Assembly (NCBI GenBank): GCA_027922465.2
Contig: BQMF02000280.1
Coordinates: forward strand, 62,001 to 126,000
Direction of reading: 5' to 3'
DNA from: Turritopsis dohrnii
Taxonomy: Eukaryota; Cnidaria; Hydrozoa; Anthoathecata; Oceaniidae
Length of the DNA stretch: 64,000 nt
In this document: piece by piece, positions 35,661 to 47,214 of the stretch
Layout of the letters: each line of letters starts with the position of its first letter
Numbering within the stretch: the stretch's first letter is position 1
The notes under the pieces: model-generated
The model's database searches: none
Seen by the model: only the letters and a program-made list of their open reading frames with translations
Told to the model about the DNA's origin: nothing
Program-made: the position numbers and the translations under genes

Positions 35661-36329
35661 GGTTCTAGTCGGTTGATGTTTTATCAAGTACGGGAGGAAA
35701 TTGAAAAATGAGAATTTTTGAGGAGGCGTGGGAACCCTGAATATCATAAGAATCTGAACACCTACACACTTAGGATGAAGGATGGCCAAAAGAAATACTA
35801 AATTAATCTATATCAATTTGCTTTATTTACAATGGGATATAGATTAAAAAACTGATTTGAGGACTGAATTTAGGAATTATTTGAGCTTCTTAGAATCACA
35901 AGTTGTGTAATTCTATTAAAAAATACGGTATGTGTATTTCTTGTACAACAAATATTCACTTCTTTCTCAGATTTGAGAAACCGAAAAGCGTTAATATCTA
36001 AAGCATTTCAAGTCAACTTTCTACACTCACAAGACAGAAAATATAATAACTAAATGATGAGACATCACGTCACCATTACGAAGTTCATGATGAATCAGAT
36101 AAATAAAGATTACAGTACCTATGCACTTGCAACCTTCCAGCCGGTGATTTTAAAAAGAACGTGCTTATGTTGACACGGAACATTTATTCGGCGTGCCTCA
36201 CTTATTCCAGAAATTGCAAGTTAAAAATAATGCAACTAGCTGGAGTATGAAGTTTATCAAAATGGCGGACATTGAAAAATCAACATATCAATATCAAATC
36301 TAATTTTTGCTTTAAAAAGACTGTGTTCA

Positions 36330-38560
36330 ATGCCACCGAAATCTACTTTTTTGATTCATGCTGGGTCTAACGTTATAGAGATTCACTCAGAGTGTCAGAA
36401 AGCATTGACAACTGAAGGGTAAGATTTTTTCATCCTTCCATTTTTCCAAACCACATGCCCTACCATTATATGCGGTTTTGTCAAGTGAGCCCCTCCGTTA
36501 AGTAGTAGCCTCTGTTAAGCCTCCGCAAAGCAGTTTATGAGCAGTTTATGGCATAAAATAAATATGATAGTGGGGAAATCATTTATCCATGTTATTTCGA
36601 TTATTGCAAATACTGGAGACCAAGATATTTTACAACGTGATATGTCTGTTTCAAAAACTCTTCTTCTGTGTGGGTCACTACACCATTGATCAGTTAACGG
36701 AGTCTGAGCGTTTACAAATATACAACAAAGATCTTTAGACGTTTCTCAAACAAAGGGTTCAGGACCTCTTCCAATGCACTGATCAGTCAACGGCAGGCTG
36801 GCATCACAGAAAATTCCATGGAGGCTGCTGAGTGTTTTGACCATCCAAAACTGATTTGTTGATGTATCTAATCTCAGATAACGAAGGTTTCAGAGCGTCA
36901 GTTAAATTTTCTTTGAAAAAAATTGTATTTACTTTTGAAGTTTGTCCGGTTTTTGAAAAATATCAGTTTGTAATAAATTTCTAATCATCACACCCTAATT
37001 AGCCACTCCATATATGTTTAACGCATAGGCAGTGTCATCGGGAAACTGTCGGCCTTGGATCCTCCACCACAGAGATCAAAACTGTTTTCGGTGATTTCTG
37101 AGTGGTTCCTGAAGATAAATAAGTTCTGAGTAAGTGTTTTGAAATGTTTAAGGAAGTTTTAGGCAGTTTACATTGTTGTCTATGAATATTATCATTTAGC
37201 ATGGACTCAGGATAGAATAAAATATTAGCAGTTCCTAACGGAGGCTCACTTGACAAAACCACCACCATGTTTTGATTGTCTCATATTTATTTCTGTCTAG
37301 AATACAGTCCATTACAATCCATGGGATAGAATCAGCCATAAATAAAGCAATAAAGATTGCTCTACTGCTGGAAAAAGACCTTGATTCCATCAAGGTATGT
37401 ATTTCATTATTATATTCTCCCATCATATGGTCAGGTGAATTGACTTTTAGACAGTTGATTTGCTCTTTATTTGAGGGAAAACAAAGACTACGGTTAAACA
37501 TTCCTCTACATTTTCCTTTACATGTTGTTTTCCCTCCGAACTATGATAGGTTATCCCAACCAGGGAAAAGGATGAGCTCTGAACAGGAGCGAAAGGATAG
37601 ACATGTTTTTGCTTGTATGTGGTTATATAATGCATGTCATTTATCCATAAAACCCTGTTTCATGTCTTCGTAGATGGAAGTGTGCACTTCATCTGTTGAT
37701 TTTGTTGGCAATTTGCAGAGGATTGCAGAGGTAAACTATTACTAAGACCTAATAACAAGGGTGGTTCAAGATAAAATGGATATGAATGAAACATATTTGA
37801 GTTTTGAAACAAACAGATTTTACAATTTTCTAGTTTTTTTGTCATGTATAATCCATTTGTATTATTACACAAGTTGTTTTAGAAACTACTTTCATTTTTG
37901 CTTTCAATCAATGAGTTGTTTGTTAGTTGTTATTTTGGTGGATGGCTTTTATCATTATACCAATAATAGAGTATTTTTGTGGTTATGTCATGCTGAAAGT
38001 TACCATGCAGCTGATTCACCATGCAATACTTGATGATGATGATGATGATGATGTAAATCTTGTAAAATTGATATTTCACGAGAAACGCTAAACTAAACTC
38101 TAAAGACCATTGAGCCATTTCAGATTTTTATTAAAAGTATATATATCCAAACTCTTGTGGTGCCGTAAATCGGGGTTCAATTCCCCTTGGCGGACAATCA
38201 TCATGCGCGAGTGTCGACCCATGCCATCATGTGAGGGAAATTGGGTAGATAATACATCGGGTGTTGCAGGAGGTCATCCATAGGAGCATAGGCTCTTGAT
38301 TGAGTTTGTGTCACTTATGAGGAGAGTGTCAAATACTCCTGGAAAGCAGATGCAATGGCAACTGAGTGAGGCTAGCCGCGTAAAACAATACCAAACAAAT
38401 AAATATCTGAGTTGATTTCTAAGTTACTTGGATGTCATCATGTTGTCGCACTGATTTCTTTTAGGTGATTGAACCGGAAGCGTTGAAACATAGTTGTGCT
38501 TCAGTGCATATACAGTTGAAAAAGACTGAAGCTTCTCCTATGCAGAAAAATAATACCTGA
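36330..38560 (+). CDS. POP7: RNase P/MRP subunit p20 (POP7), four exons
   Basis: Exons 36330-36418, 37301-37394, 37674-37730 and 38465-38560 join in phase to 111 residues (human 140). The core H-G-I-E-S-A-I-N-K-A-I-K-I-A-L matches the I-H-G-L-G-x-A-I-N-R-A-I-N-I-A-L signature of POP7/Rpp20, an Alba-fold protein. The ending S-C-A-S-V-H-I-Q-L matches the family's S-A-I-H-I-R-V. Upstream, V-I-E-I-H-S-E-C-Q-K-A-L aligns with the first Alba strand and helix. POP7 pairs with POP1/RPP25 on the P3 domain of RNase P and RNase MRP RNA in tRNA and rRNA processing. The shorter N-terminus may mean an extra 5' exon. Intron 1 is almost filled by a transposon. Confidence 0.9.
36474..37260. mobile_element. 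787 bp DNA transposon in POP7 intron 1
   Basis: Inverted ends GGTTTTGTCAAGTGAGCC-CCTCCGTTA (left) and TAACGGAGG-CTCACTTGACAAAACC (right). It occupies about 790 of the 882 intron bases; without it the intron would be about 95 bp. No coding capacity. Confidence 0.85.
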
Positions 38561-39053
38561 TCCAAAACCAAGAAAATGTCATTACTGCAAGTTCAATCCA
38601 ATGATGCAGAAGCTCTGATATAAACCGTTCAGACAGATCTTCTCCATGGTGATGTTTTTGAAACTGAACTCAAAGCTTTTGATAAAATGCTTGAGTGATA
38701 TCATGGCGAAGTGTTAATACTGCAATTTTGGATAATTTTCAAAGTGCAAAATTTTAAGTATGCCAATTATATTGTGTTCATTTCTTGCCACTGATTTCCG
38801 TCTCATCTTACTTGTTTAGTGTTGTCCGAACTTTGTTATTTTGTTTGGGATAACAAGGTCATGTTTTAAGATCATACTCTCTTTCGATCTACAAAACAGG
38901 TTGCAGGTGCAGGATGGGAAGATTTACTATTTATACTTGACTGCTTGAAACAGTGTAGAAAAATACCCTTTTTATGCATTTCATCCGAACCGATTCAGTC
39001 AGGAGATTTTAAGCAATTATTTGATATGGATTCATGTCGTGTTGACGTTAATA
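38561..39053. other. No gene seen; 3' flank of POP7
   Basis: AT-rich, presumably POP7 3' UTR and spacer. Confidence 0.4.
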
Positions 39054-39464
39054 GGGACCTTACGAAACTACGACGGCAACGTGGACGACGACGTGAGGCA
39101 AACAAAAGATTCACTTTACTCCATAGATTTGCTTTAGAATGGAAGTCTTTTCACACTATACTATCGGGAAATATTTTTAATTTTACTAATATCATTATTT
39201 GATTTGCACGTTCTACACACAACGTGAAAAGTAATATTTTGAAGTCGTACTGGAAACGAAGACGTGAGAATAGCAGTACTTCGGAAACAATTTTCCTTGG
39301 TTCCTTCATGATTTTGTCTCTCAAAGTTCAAAAAACAAACTTCATAGGCATTATAAATAAACTTCTTAACTCAACTGTATAGTTTCTGCTCTTTTGTGAT
39401 CATTGAAGATGAATATCTTATACGTCGTCGTCCACGTTGCCGTCGTACCTTCTCGTAAGTTCCC
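39054..39464. mobile_element. ~410 bp MITE, TIR GGGACCTTACGA...ACGACGGCAACGTGG
   Basis: Left GGGACCTTACGAAACTACGA and right (inverse) GGGAACTTACGAGAAGGTAC, both followed by CGGCAACGTGGACGACGACG. The match runs ~45 bp. No coding capacity. Confidence 0.85.
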
Positions 39465-40130
39465 AAATGCAACAACAGTACATGCATTTTTCCCTTGCCG
39501 GACCAATTTTTGAAGTTGCCTGACGAAGCAATAATGAAAGTTACATCTTTCCATGAGATTTCCATTCCACGACGGCGATGAAAATGAAGTAATGATCTCA
39601 GTGGTTTTATAAATAAGAGTATTTTTGATATTCTAGAGAAATGAGTAAATAGAATTTTCTTTTTTCAAGTCAATCCCGCATATTTCGAGTTTGTTTTGAC
39701 GAATTCACAAAAATAAATCCCGCAACCAAATCACGATTTATTTTAGGTTCAATTCGCAAAAATTTGTCCCGCAATTAATTCTCCCTCAAAAAATTTGTGC
39801 GGCATGATTTGTAAGTTTTTTGAAGTTTCATCATATGGCGATAAACGATAAAGGAAGATTCACTGAAATTAAATGTTTTTACAAACAAGAATTCAATGGT
39901 CCAACGGCTTAGTCGAAATCTCCAAATTTTTCACAACCAGCAAACGTGACGTCACAGCCTCAACCCCAATACGAGGAGAGTCAACGGGATGGAAGGGCAT
40001 GGAGTGTTTATAGTGCGCAAGTGTCAGCTCATCATGATGCTGTGATACACAACCTTCCTGGAACGACCACACTTTTCGCAAAATCACAAATAATTCGAAA
40101 GTGATCAAATCTTCCTTGATAAAGCTGCAA
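39465..40130. other. No gene seen; 3' flank of RRP7A
   Basis: AT-rich with repeated ATTTCGCAAAA / AATCCCGCA words near 39675-39790, possibly a decayed repeat. Confidence 0.4.
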
Positions 40131-43100
40131 TCAGAACGGTTTGAATTTTCGCTGTTGCCTTAACAACGCTATCTTCTTCTTGTCGTCCTCAAACTTCTTC
40201 CGTAAATCAGCAATTTCTAGAAGTAGAAGTCAGACAGTAACAAAAAGCAAGAAAACATTGGAGATTTCCGCTGAAAAGTTAACTGCATTATCTTGTTAAG
40301 TCGAGGGTCGTGGGAAGGTCTCATATTTCAAAGGAAAGAAGTCCATAGATGGCATCTGTAAAGGAAAAACCCATAGGCCCGAACGTAAGATTCGGAGTAA
40401 AGACCCTCTATTTTTACAGTATTTTCCTTATGGCACATTTAAAAAGGCACATTGACATAGCTGAAAGTTATTGGGGTGGAACCTTACTAACCTGATTAAT
40501 TACTAACATTGATTTGATAATTGATTTGTAAGTTAAACTTAAGCTGAAGGCTATACCCTAAAACGTCGATGTCCAAAAATAAATTTCGCAGCAAAACTAA
40601 ACCGAAGACTTCCACCCTCAAACTATAATAATTTGAATCAACATCAAAAAATTGAAAAGAGAGGGGGAAAAAAATAATTGATTTACTTACTATCACGTTT
40701 TGCTTCCCGTTGTTGAAACAAATAAAAGTTTGCCAGCTCCTAAAAGAAATGTTGCGACAAAACCTTCGTCAAAATTGTAACCATGTTTACTACAGGTTTC
40801 AAAAGAGCACAACATGGATCCAGTTACGTCAGTGAATAGGAGTAGATACACCGTTTAAAGTAACTCTTTTTCACGGGTGACAGTTCTTTCTCTTATCATA
40901 GCAACAACAAGTTAGACTAAAATTTTATCCCAGAAAGCAAAAAAAAAAAAATTAGAAATCTTAAAAATGCTTACCTTTTCACTTCTCTTTTTTCTCTCTA
41001 ATTTTTTATTGACTTTTTTTATTTTCGTGTTGTCATTGGATGCTGACGATTTTTTCGTGACTGGTATGGTTACCCATCCTTCATCATCAGGTTCCGATGC
41101 CAACAGAGAAGCTTTCTTTTTCTACAGAACGAGAAGAACTCACATGAAGCATGTGCTGTGGAATGAATAATTGTTTGTTTTTTTTTGGATGGAAGAAAGT
41201 TGCTTGGCTAATTCAACGATTGAATTCAATTTAAACTCGGACACAATTTAACGAAAATTAAAGGAGTTAGATATTGTTTCCTGATGTTTTGGATGAGATT
41301 TGAATTCCCTGACCTTTCGCTGATTTGGTACACACCCTTAATAACTAAGTTGTTGATTTGTTTTAATTTTTTACCGTTGATGACAACGACACAATACACA
41401 TTTTTTTATAAGAAAAATGTTTATAAGAAAATGAGGCTCAAATGGCCAAAATTTTTAAAAAATCGTAAGGCTACAGTTCCAAAGGTCAGTTTTCTTCTGT
41501 GTCAAAAATATGCATTACGTCATTCTTCGTTAGTTTTTTGTTGTACCATAGATCAAACCTTCATGTAAGTTTGCAAATTTAACTTTTAACAATTATCATG
41601 CAAGTTGCAATGCGTAAATAAAGCGTTGATATAAAATTGATTGCTGAAAATTTAATTGTGAGCACGATAATGAAATGTAAACTAAAAAGAAAATGATTGT
41701 TGCATATATAATTATTTCTCAAAATAAATAATATACCTCTTCTTGCTGCACATCAAAATGTTTCATGTATTTATCAACATTGCTTTGCAGAATTCTGTAA
41801 TCAGGATATATATCCTTATAATCTTGTATCCATTCTAAATAAAAAAAATGTTAAAAATTACAAAAATTGAAATATCGCCATGAAGAAAATGTTTGTGTGA
41901 ATAAAAAAGTTCTATTGAACTCACTTTCGATGCCAGTGTGCACAGGCCTTTCTTTCGTTGTGATGTATCTTGTGACGGAAGAACTCAGCTCCAATGCTGT
42001 ATCTACACTTGCATCATTGGTAAATACAACATAAGCAAATTTGAATTTCTAAAATTTAAGGTTGAAAAAAGATTATTGCAAGATGAAACAAACTTCAGGA
42101 ATTTTAATATCACTCTTCAAAAAAACAAACAGAGAAAAGCTGCAAATATTGTTTAAATTGAACAATGGTCTTCATTCACAGTAAGCTAGGTCAGTTTTTT
42201 CTTGTGGAATAACAAGACATATATATGCTAAAACAGTAAATTTCTTTTCCTTAGATTTCTTTATCATGTAAAGATATGAAGATAATGGATAACATGAACT
42301 ATAAATGGGAACTTAATTTATAGTTATTTTTGACTGAATTTCTAAAAGAAAAGAACTTACATTGAGTGTTCCGTTGTCTAATATCATTGTCTTCTCTTCA
42401 CATTCGTCATAACGTCCAGGCTGATCAAGTAGGTGAACGTCCTTTACTATTCCACAGTCAGAAAAAACATTTCGTATGCCATCCTACAATGAAACTATAT
42501 TGTTTCAGTCGGAAATATTTTATTAAGGAAAGGAAAATTGGGAAATTTCCTGATTTTAGGTTTCCTAAACGTGAAATTCATAATCTAAGAAGTCACAAAC
42601 ATCAAAAACATCTTAATTTCCAGAACAATTGTAAACAATGTGTAAAAACTAAAAAAAAACTAAAAGAAAACAAGATATCTTCTTAGAAAATTTCTAATTC
42701 GATTTGTATCAAATTTATTTTGTGTTGTTGTGATTCACACAAAAAAAACGCTGACCATTTATGAAATACTATACTAACCTGATGTCAAAACCTAAAATTT
42801 TAAACTATTTCTTATAACAACTTCTACTTTAAATCGTATATCAAAATCTAACAAACCGACATGAAATTTATGAAAACAGTTTTCTCACAGAGAAACTAAA
42901 ACAACATTCCTATTGCAAAAGGCATTTTGTTCAGCACGGTTATTTTGACGTCAAAACATTTGAAGCCCGTTACATAACGAGATTAGCTGAGAAATGGATT
43001 GTGACATTTTAATAGCCAGAATCTCTCTAATTTAATTAGTAATCATTCATGAATGTTTTGATTTCTTTAAATCTTTTTTGTTATTTTTTTTTAAATCCAG

Positions 43101-43852
43101 TTTAAAAAATATAATGTATTTAAACTATTACCATATGCAGCTTGATTTTGGCATGTTGAATCTCGCCCCAACTCACGGTACCTAATTATTACACTTCTCT
43201 TAATGAAAGTGTGTCCTTTGGTGAAATCACTTACTTAGTGTAAGACTTTTTACTTAGGCCACAACAGAAAAAAAATATGTTTATAAACAAGGAATTTGAA
43301 TGCATAATCTTTTGTCACTATGCTCCTCGTCCTGTATAGAATGGTTTTCATTGAAAAAGGGGGTAGGGGCGCTATTTCCTTTTTTCGCACCCCCCACTCT
43401 CCGTCCAGGGTCAGGGTTAGGATTAGGGTTAGGATTAGGGTTATTTTCATCTCCGTGAGGAAGAGCCAACTATGGCAGATACATTTTAGGAGGGTGCGAA
43501 AAGGAAATAGCGCCACAAATGGAGGGGAGGTACACAATCATCTAGATAGAGAACTTTCAAAAAACGCCTTTAACTTTTTTTGTGATTTATTTCTTACCTC
43601 ATTACAGTATGGTGGTACGTTTACGATGAATAACGTTTGAGAATTTTGTTCTGTTTTCCTGTTGTGTCTTTTATAGAAAATATAATGGGGATCATAATCA
43701 CTTCCATCTTCAAATGTTACAGGAATCGAATGAAAACCGCTCATCATCTCATCACTCACGTGAAAATCACTTAATCCACGCAGCAAAAGATACCATTTTG
43801 CTTCAATAGCGGTATATTTTAAGGAATTCATTTTTGGGGGCATGCGCAGCAT
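40131..43852 (-). CDS. RRP7A: Ribosomal RNA-processing protein 7 homologue (RRP7A), seven exons
   Basis: Minus-strand exons 43598-43852, 42361-42483, 41925-42048, 41737-41834, 40975-41121, 40691-40739 and 40131-40216 join in phase to 293 residues (human 280). Exon 1 ends with the conserved L-F-I-V-N-V-P-P-Y-C. Exon 2 gives the RRM-like V-F-S-D-C-G-I-V. Exon 3 gives F-A-Y-V-V-F. Exon 5 has D-D-E-G-W-V-T-I and a lysine-rich run. Exons 6-7 give N-F-Y-L-F-Q-Q-R-E-A-K-R, then L-R-K-K-F-E-D-D-K-K-K-I and the hallmark terminus R-K-F-K-P-F (human R-K-F-R-P-Y). The protein acts in early 18S rRNA maturation in the nucleolus. The start is the first ATG in frame; two more Met follow within eight residues. 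Confidence 0.95.
43368..43514. mobile_element. 147 bp Merlin-like MITE in RRP7A intron 1, with telomere-like core
   Basis: Ends GGCGCTATTTCCTTTTTTCG and its inverse CGAAAAGGAAATAGCGCC. The GGCGCTATT end is shared with 61653-62703. The centre (43408-43443) reads GGGTTAGGATTAGGGTTAGG-like telomeric units. Confidence 0.8.
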
Positions 43853-43982
43853 TTGTAGTTTCCATGCTTCTTACTTACGCTCTTTCTTTTCGTAGTGGTA
43901 GATGTAGCACGATTTGGTTGAAAAGCACTGTCAGTTCCACACATTTTATTTGGTTACCTGATATTGGTCTCAATCTGTTAAA
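43853..43982. promoter_or_regulatory. Bidirectional promoter interval between RRP7A and SRSF2
   Basis: Only 130 bases separate the two head-to-head start codons. No clear TATA box is visible. A pyrimidine-rich run ending in CGTAG (43882-43897, plus) resembles a splice acceptor for SRSF2. Confidence 0.6.
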
Positions 43983-46554
43983 ATGAGTAGTAAATTCGAT
44001 GGCTCTAAAGGCCCTCCTACAATCGATGGAATGAGCAGTTTAAAAGTTGATAATTTGACGTACCGAACAACCTTGGAAGATTTAGAAAGGTTTGTATATG
44101 TCAACTTTTTTTGAATAGGTTGTTCCCTCCTATACCTTACACAATCATTGTCGTGATAACATTTAAACATCCTAATGTTGCGAATTAGAGACCAAAAGTT
44201 TGACCATTTAAATCATGTTTAGTAAGCAAAGTGGGGACAAATGCATAGTTTTGTACCAGAAAAACAAATTTTCTTGAAGTGGATCTTGGATGAGAAAAGT
44301 TTGTCAGTTGTGATAAATACTATAAGCTAAATATCATGTAGACTGCCATACATATCGCAGATGTAACACCGAATTAAAATCTATTGTTCAAAAAAATGAA
44401 AAAACGATGGTTAATAAGTTAATAATGGTGGTGGTGGGTGATGTTTGGCAACAAAAATCCCCAATTCCGGTAATACGTGAGGTATTTTAATAAGTTCTGG
44501 CTAAAGCCCTGACCTCTGGTTCTGAATTCAAAGTGCAGAAGGAGAAAGTAGAAATAAAACTCAATGAGGCAGCAAACTTCCAAAGGTTATTAAAATTATT
44601 AAAATTTGATATTGTGCTGTATGTATGGAAAAATTTGGTTGATATTCGTTGTTGAAATTTCTATTTCAGAAGATTTGTAGTACGAATTTATACTCAGTTA
44701 ATAAAGAAATTTTCATTTTGTTTCGTGAAGTTGTTTTTTTATTCAGTTTAAATGTTGTGGCTCCTATTTGCACTGAAAAAGTATGCTATTGAACATGGCT
44801 AACTAATCACTAAATTTTGTTTTCATTTGATGATCACTGCAAATTTTTTTGTGATTACATCAGGCTATATGCAACACAAAAGTTATGAGAGTAAGCAAAT
44901 TCATGGATTTAAAGTGTGACATGATAAGTTAGAATGTCACCAAGTCACAATGTGAGAATATTGGACTGTCTCACTGTATTTTTGCATTCTGAATCATACC
45001 CAAACTTTCAGTCTGTACTGCTGCCTGTTTCATCATGTTTTATTAACTATGTATAGAAACAGTAAAAATCTTGAGCTGTTTGGTTATGAGATGTAGTTTG
45101 CAGTTTGTATAAGCTGATTGTAGTTTAAGACGAGTGGCTGTGCTGACTGACTGATCTTCATGTGAAACTTGCACATCAGTAAAACAGACAACTGTTGCTG
45201 TGTTGCAGTATTAAGCTGAGTTGCAGCAATTCCTTGAAGCCTGTGGTGCAGTTTGAATTTCAATCCTGATCCTGTCTGTGTATCTTAATTTCCAAAATGC
45301 CCGGGGTTCATCCGAGTTCCAGAACACCACCAAAAATTGATGATCTGTACAGTATCAAAGTTGACAATTTGTCTTATGGTACCACTATGAGTGATATTGA
45401 AAGGTGACATGCGGCCTAAGATATGTCTTTCTTTATAATTTTGTGGTGAAGCAGTTTCCTTAACTGTGGAACTCATAACAATGAAACGTAACAAGTATTT
45501 TGGTTAATTTTTTGATGTTGCACTGATCTCACCTTTAAATTTAAGTCAATATTTTATTGTTTGGCAGAATTCCTACCAGCTCCTAATATTTCCCAGTTTT
45601 ATTACTGCAATCAATGACTGTGTATTGTTTTTGCTAGGTATTTCAAGAAGTATGGTGAATTGGGTGACATCTACATACCAAGAGATCGTGACACACATGA
45701 ATCTCGAGGTTTTGCTTTCGTACGTTACTATGAAGAACGAGATGCAGAGGACGCCATGGACGCCATGGATGGAAAAGTAAGTCTTAAATGGTCAGTGTTG
45801 TACCGTAAACTCTTCGAAACTCGAAGGGGAAAACAAAATAGTTTGAATAGTTGAGAGTTCGAGTTATAGAGAGCTATATTGCTAAGTTTATGCGTGAAGG
45901 GACTCACTGATTCAGTTCGAGTAATGCAAAGTTGAACCTAATATTCCTAGGATATTTTTTTAACTATCTACGAGCGCATAGATATAAAATCGTTCTGACA
46001 ATATGAAGCAAACAATTTTTGAGAAGGTCAATTACTCAATGTATTTATGTCTTTTTAGGTCATAGATGGACGAGAAATTCGTGTTGCTATGGCAAGGTAC
46101 GGCCGTCCATCAAACCAGTTTGATCCACGACGACATGGAGGCGGTGGCAGGGGCTATAGAGATCGAGGTCATTCGAGTTATGGATATCGCCGCGATCGTG
46201 ACCGAGATAGACGCCGTTCTCCTCCACGAAGGTATGAACATTTCACTAACTCATCATTTAATGAGACTTCAAAGAACTTTGAAGAACTTTTATCTTTTTT
46301 GTTATCGTTCTAGAAGACGATCATACTCGAGGTCGCGATCACGTTCGCGTTCAAAAGATAAACGCTCACGAAGTAGATCCAGATCACCTAGATATCATCG
46401 TCGTTCACCATCACCAAGACGTTCCCCAAGAAAATCTGCATCTCCAGCTAGACGACGATCAGGATCACCAGCCAGACGAAACTCTGGATCACCATCACGA
46501 AGACGCTCTGCGTCACCAGCACGAAGATCACGTTCTCGATCGCATCACGACTGA
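43983..46554 (+). CDS. SRSF2: Serine/arginine-rich splicing factor 2-like (SRSF2/SC35), alternative first exons
   Basis: Common exons 45638-45776, 46059-46231 and 46314-46554 encode RNP1 [34 protein letters not shown], a Gly/Arg hinge and a long RS domain ending S-R-S-H-H-D. Two first exons carry the N-terminus and RNP2: 43983-44089 ([19 protein letters not shown]) and 45297-45403 ([17 protein letters not shown]). Both are exactly 107 bases and end AAAG before GT, so either joins exon 2 in phase. The product is 219 residues (human 221). It binds exonic enhancers in pre-mRNA splicing. A poly(A) signal is at 47209-47214. Confidence 0.95.
45297..45403 (+). CDS. SRSF2: SRSF2 alternative first exon 1b
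   Basis: ATG exon of 107 bases, same length, phase and motif order as exon 1a (43983-44089) but diverged in sequence, most strongly over the first 12 residues. It ends A-AG before GTGACA and joins 45638 to restore R-Y-F. No acceptor lies just upstream, so it probably has its own promoter in 44100-45290, though a 5' UTR intron is not excluded. Confidence 0.88.
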
Positions 46555-47214
46555 TCTATTTGAAAAGCCATGAATTTAGATAAACATGTGATGTTGTGGA
46601 GAGAGGAAATGCAACTACAAATATTTAAGATCTGATGTACGTTGCCATACCAAACAATTCTTTCTCACAAAAAATATGTTCAGGAGTCATGCTGTTAGTG
46701 CTCCTTCCATCAGTATGATTATGTCATTTATTTTTTATTAGATTTGCTGATTTTAACTTCTTTTATCAGTCCAGTCAAACAGATTTGCTGTCAGTAGTAG
46801 CCTGTTGCTCTGTTATAAGGGGGGAAGCTGCTGTTTTCTGTTTCTACCTGCTAATGGTTGCTGTTCACCTGTGAAACATAACTACAGGAACAACATACCA
46901 GCTCTTCCTTTTTCGGCTGTTAGTTTATACTGTTAGCTGTTTGTCACCAGTTAGCTGTTTTGGGTAAAACTTTGTTAAGCTGTTAAGATCAGAAACCTGC
47001 TACTTGTCGGGTGTCCAATACCGCTGCTTTTTTGTAATGTCGAAAAGGTTTTTTTGTATTTTCAATTGTCCTGGTGAGCGGCTGCTGTTATGTTCCTGAA
47101 GGTTTCTGCTTACAGTAAGGTAATAATTTATGACGTCATCACGAGAGCCTTTTAATCTGTATGTTTGTATTTCATGTTGGACAAGTTTGTATGAAAAAAA
47201 AATAACATAATAAA
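46555..47214 (+). other. SRSF2 3' UTR (inferred)
   Basis: From the stop codon to the AATAAA at 47209-47214, with repeated GCTGTT/GCTGCT words. The extent is an inference. Confidence 0.5.

Noticed and set aside
35234..35789. Gly/Pro/Thr-rich open frames in the GC-richer zone
   Set aside because: Composition follows the degenerate GGGTCC-type repeats; no splice sites or homology.
37272..37673. Long plus-strand frame over POP7 exon 2
   Set aside because: Only 37301-37394 is coding; the rest is intron read-through past a clear GTATGT donor.
46066..46554. Alternative long frame over SRSF2 exons 3-4
   Set aside because: It reads the intron between 46231 and 46314 and uses the wrong frame in exon 3. 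The spliced SRSF2 model explains the region.
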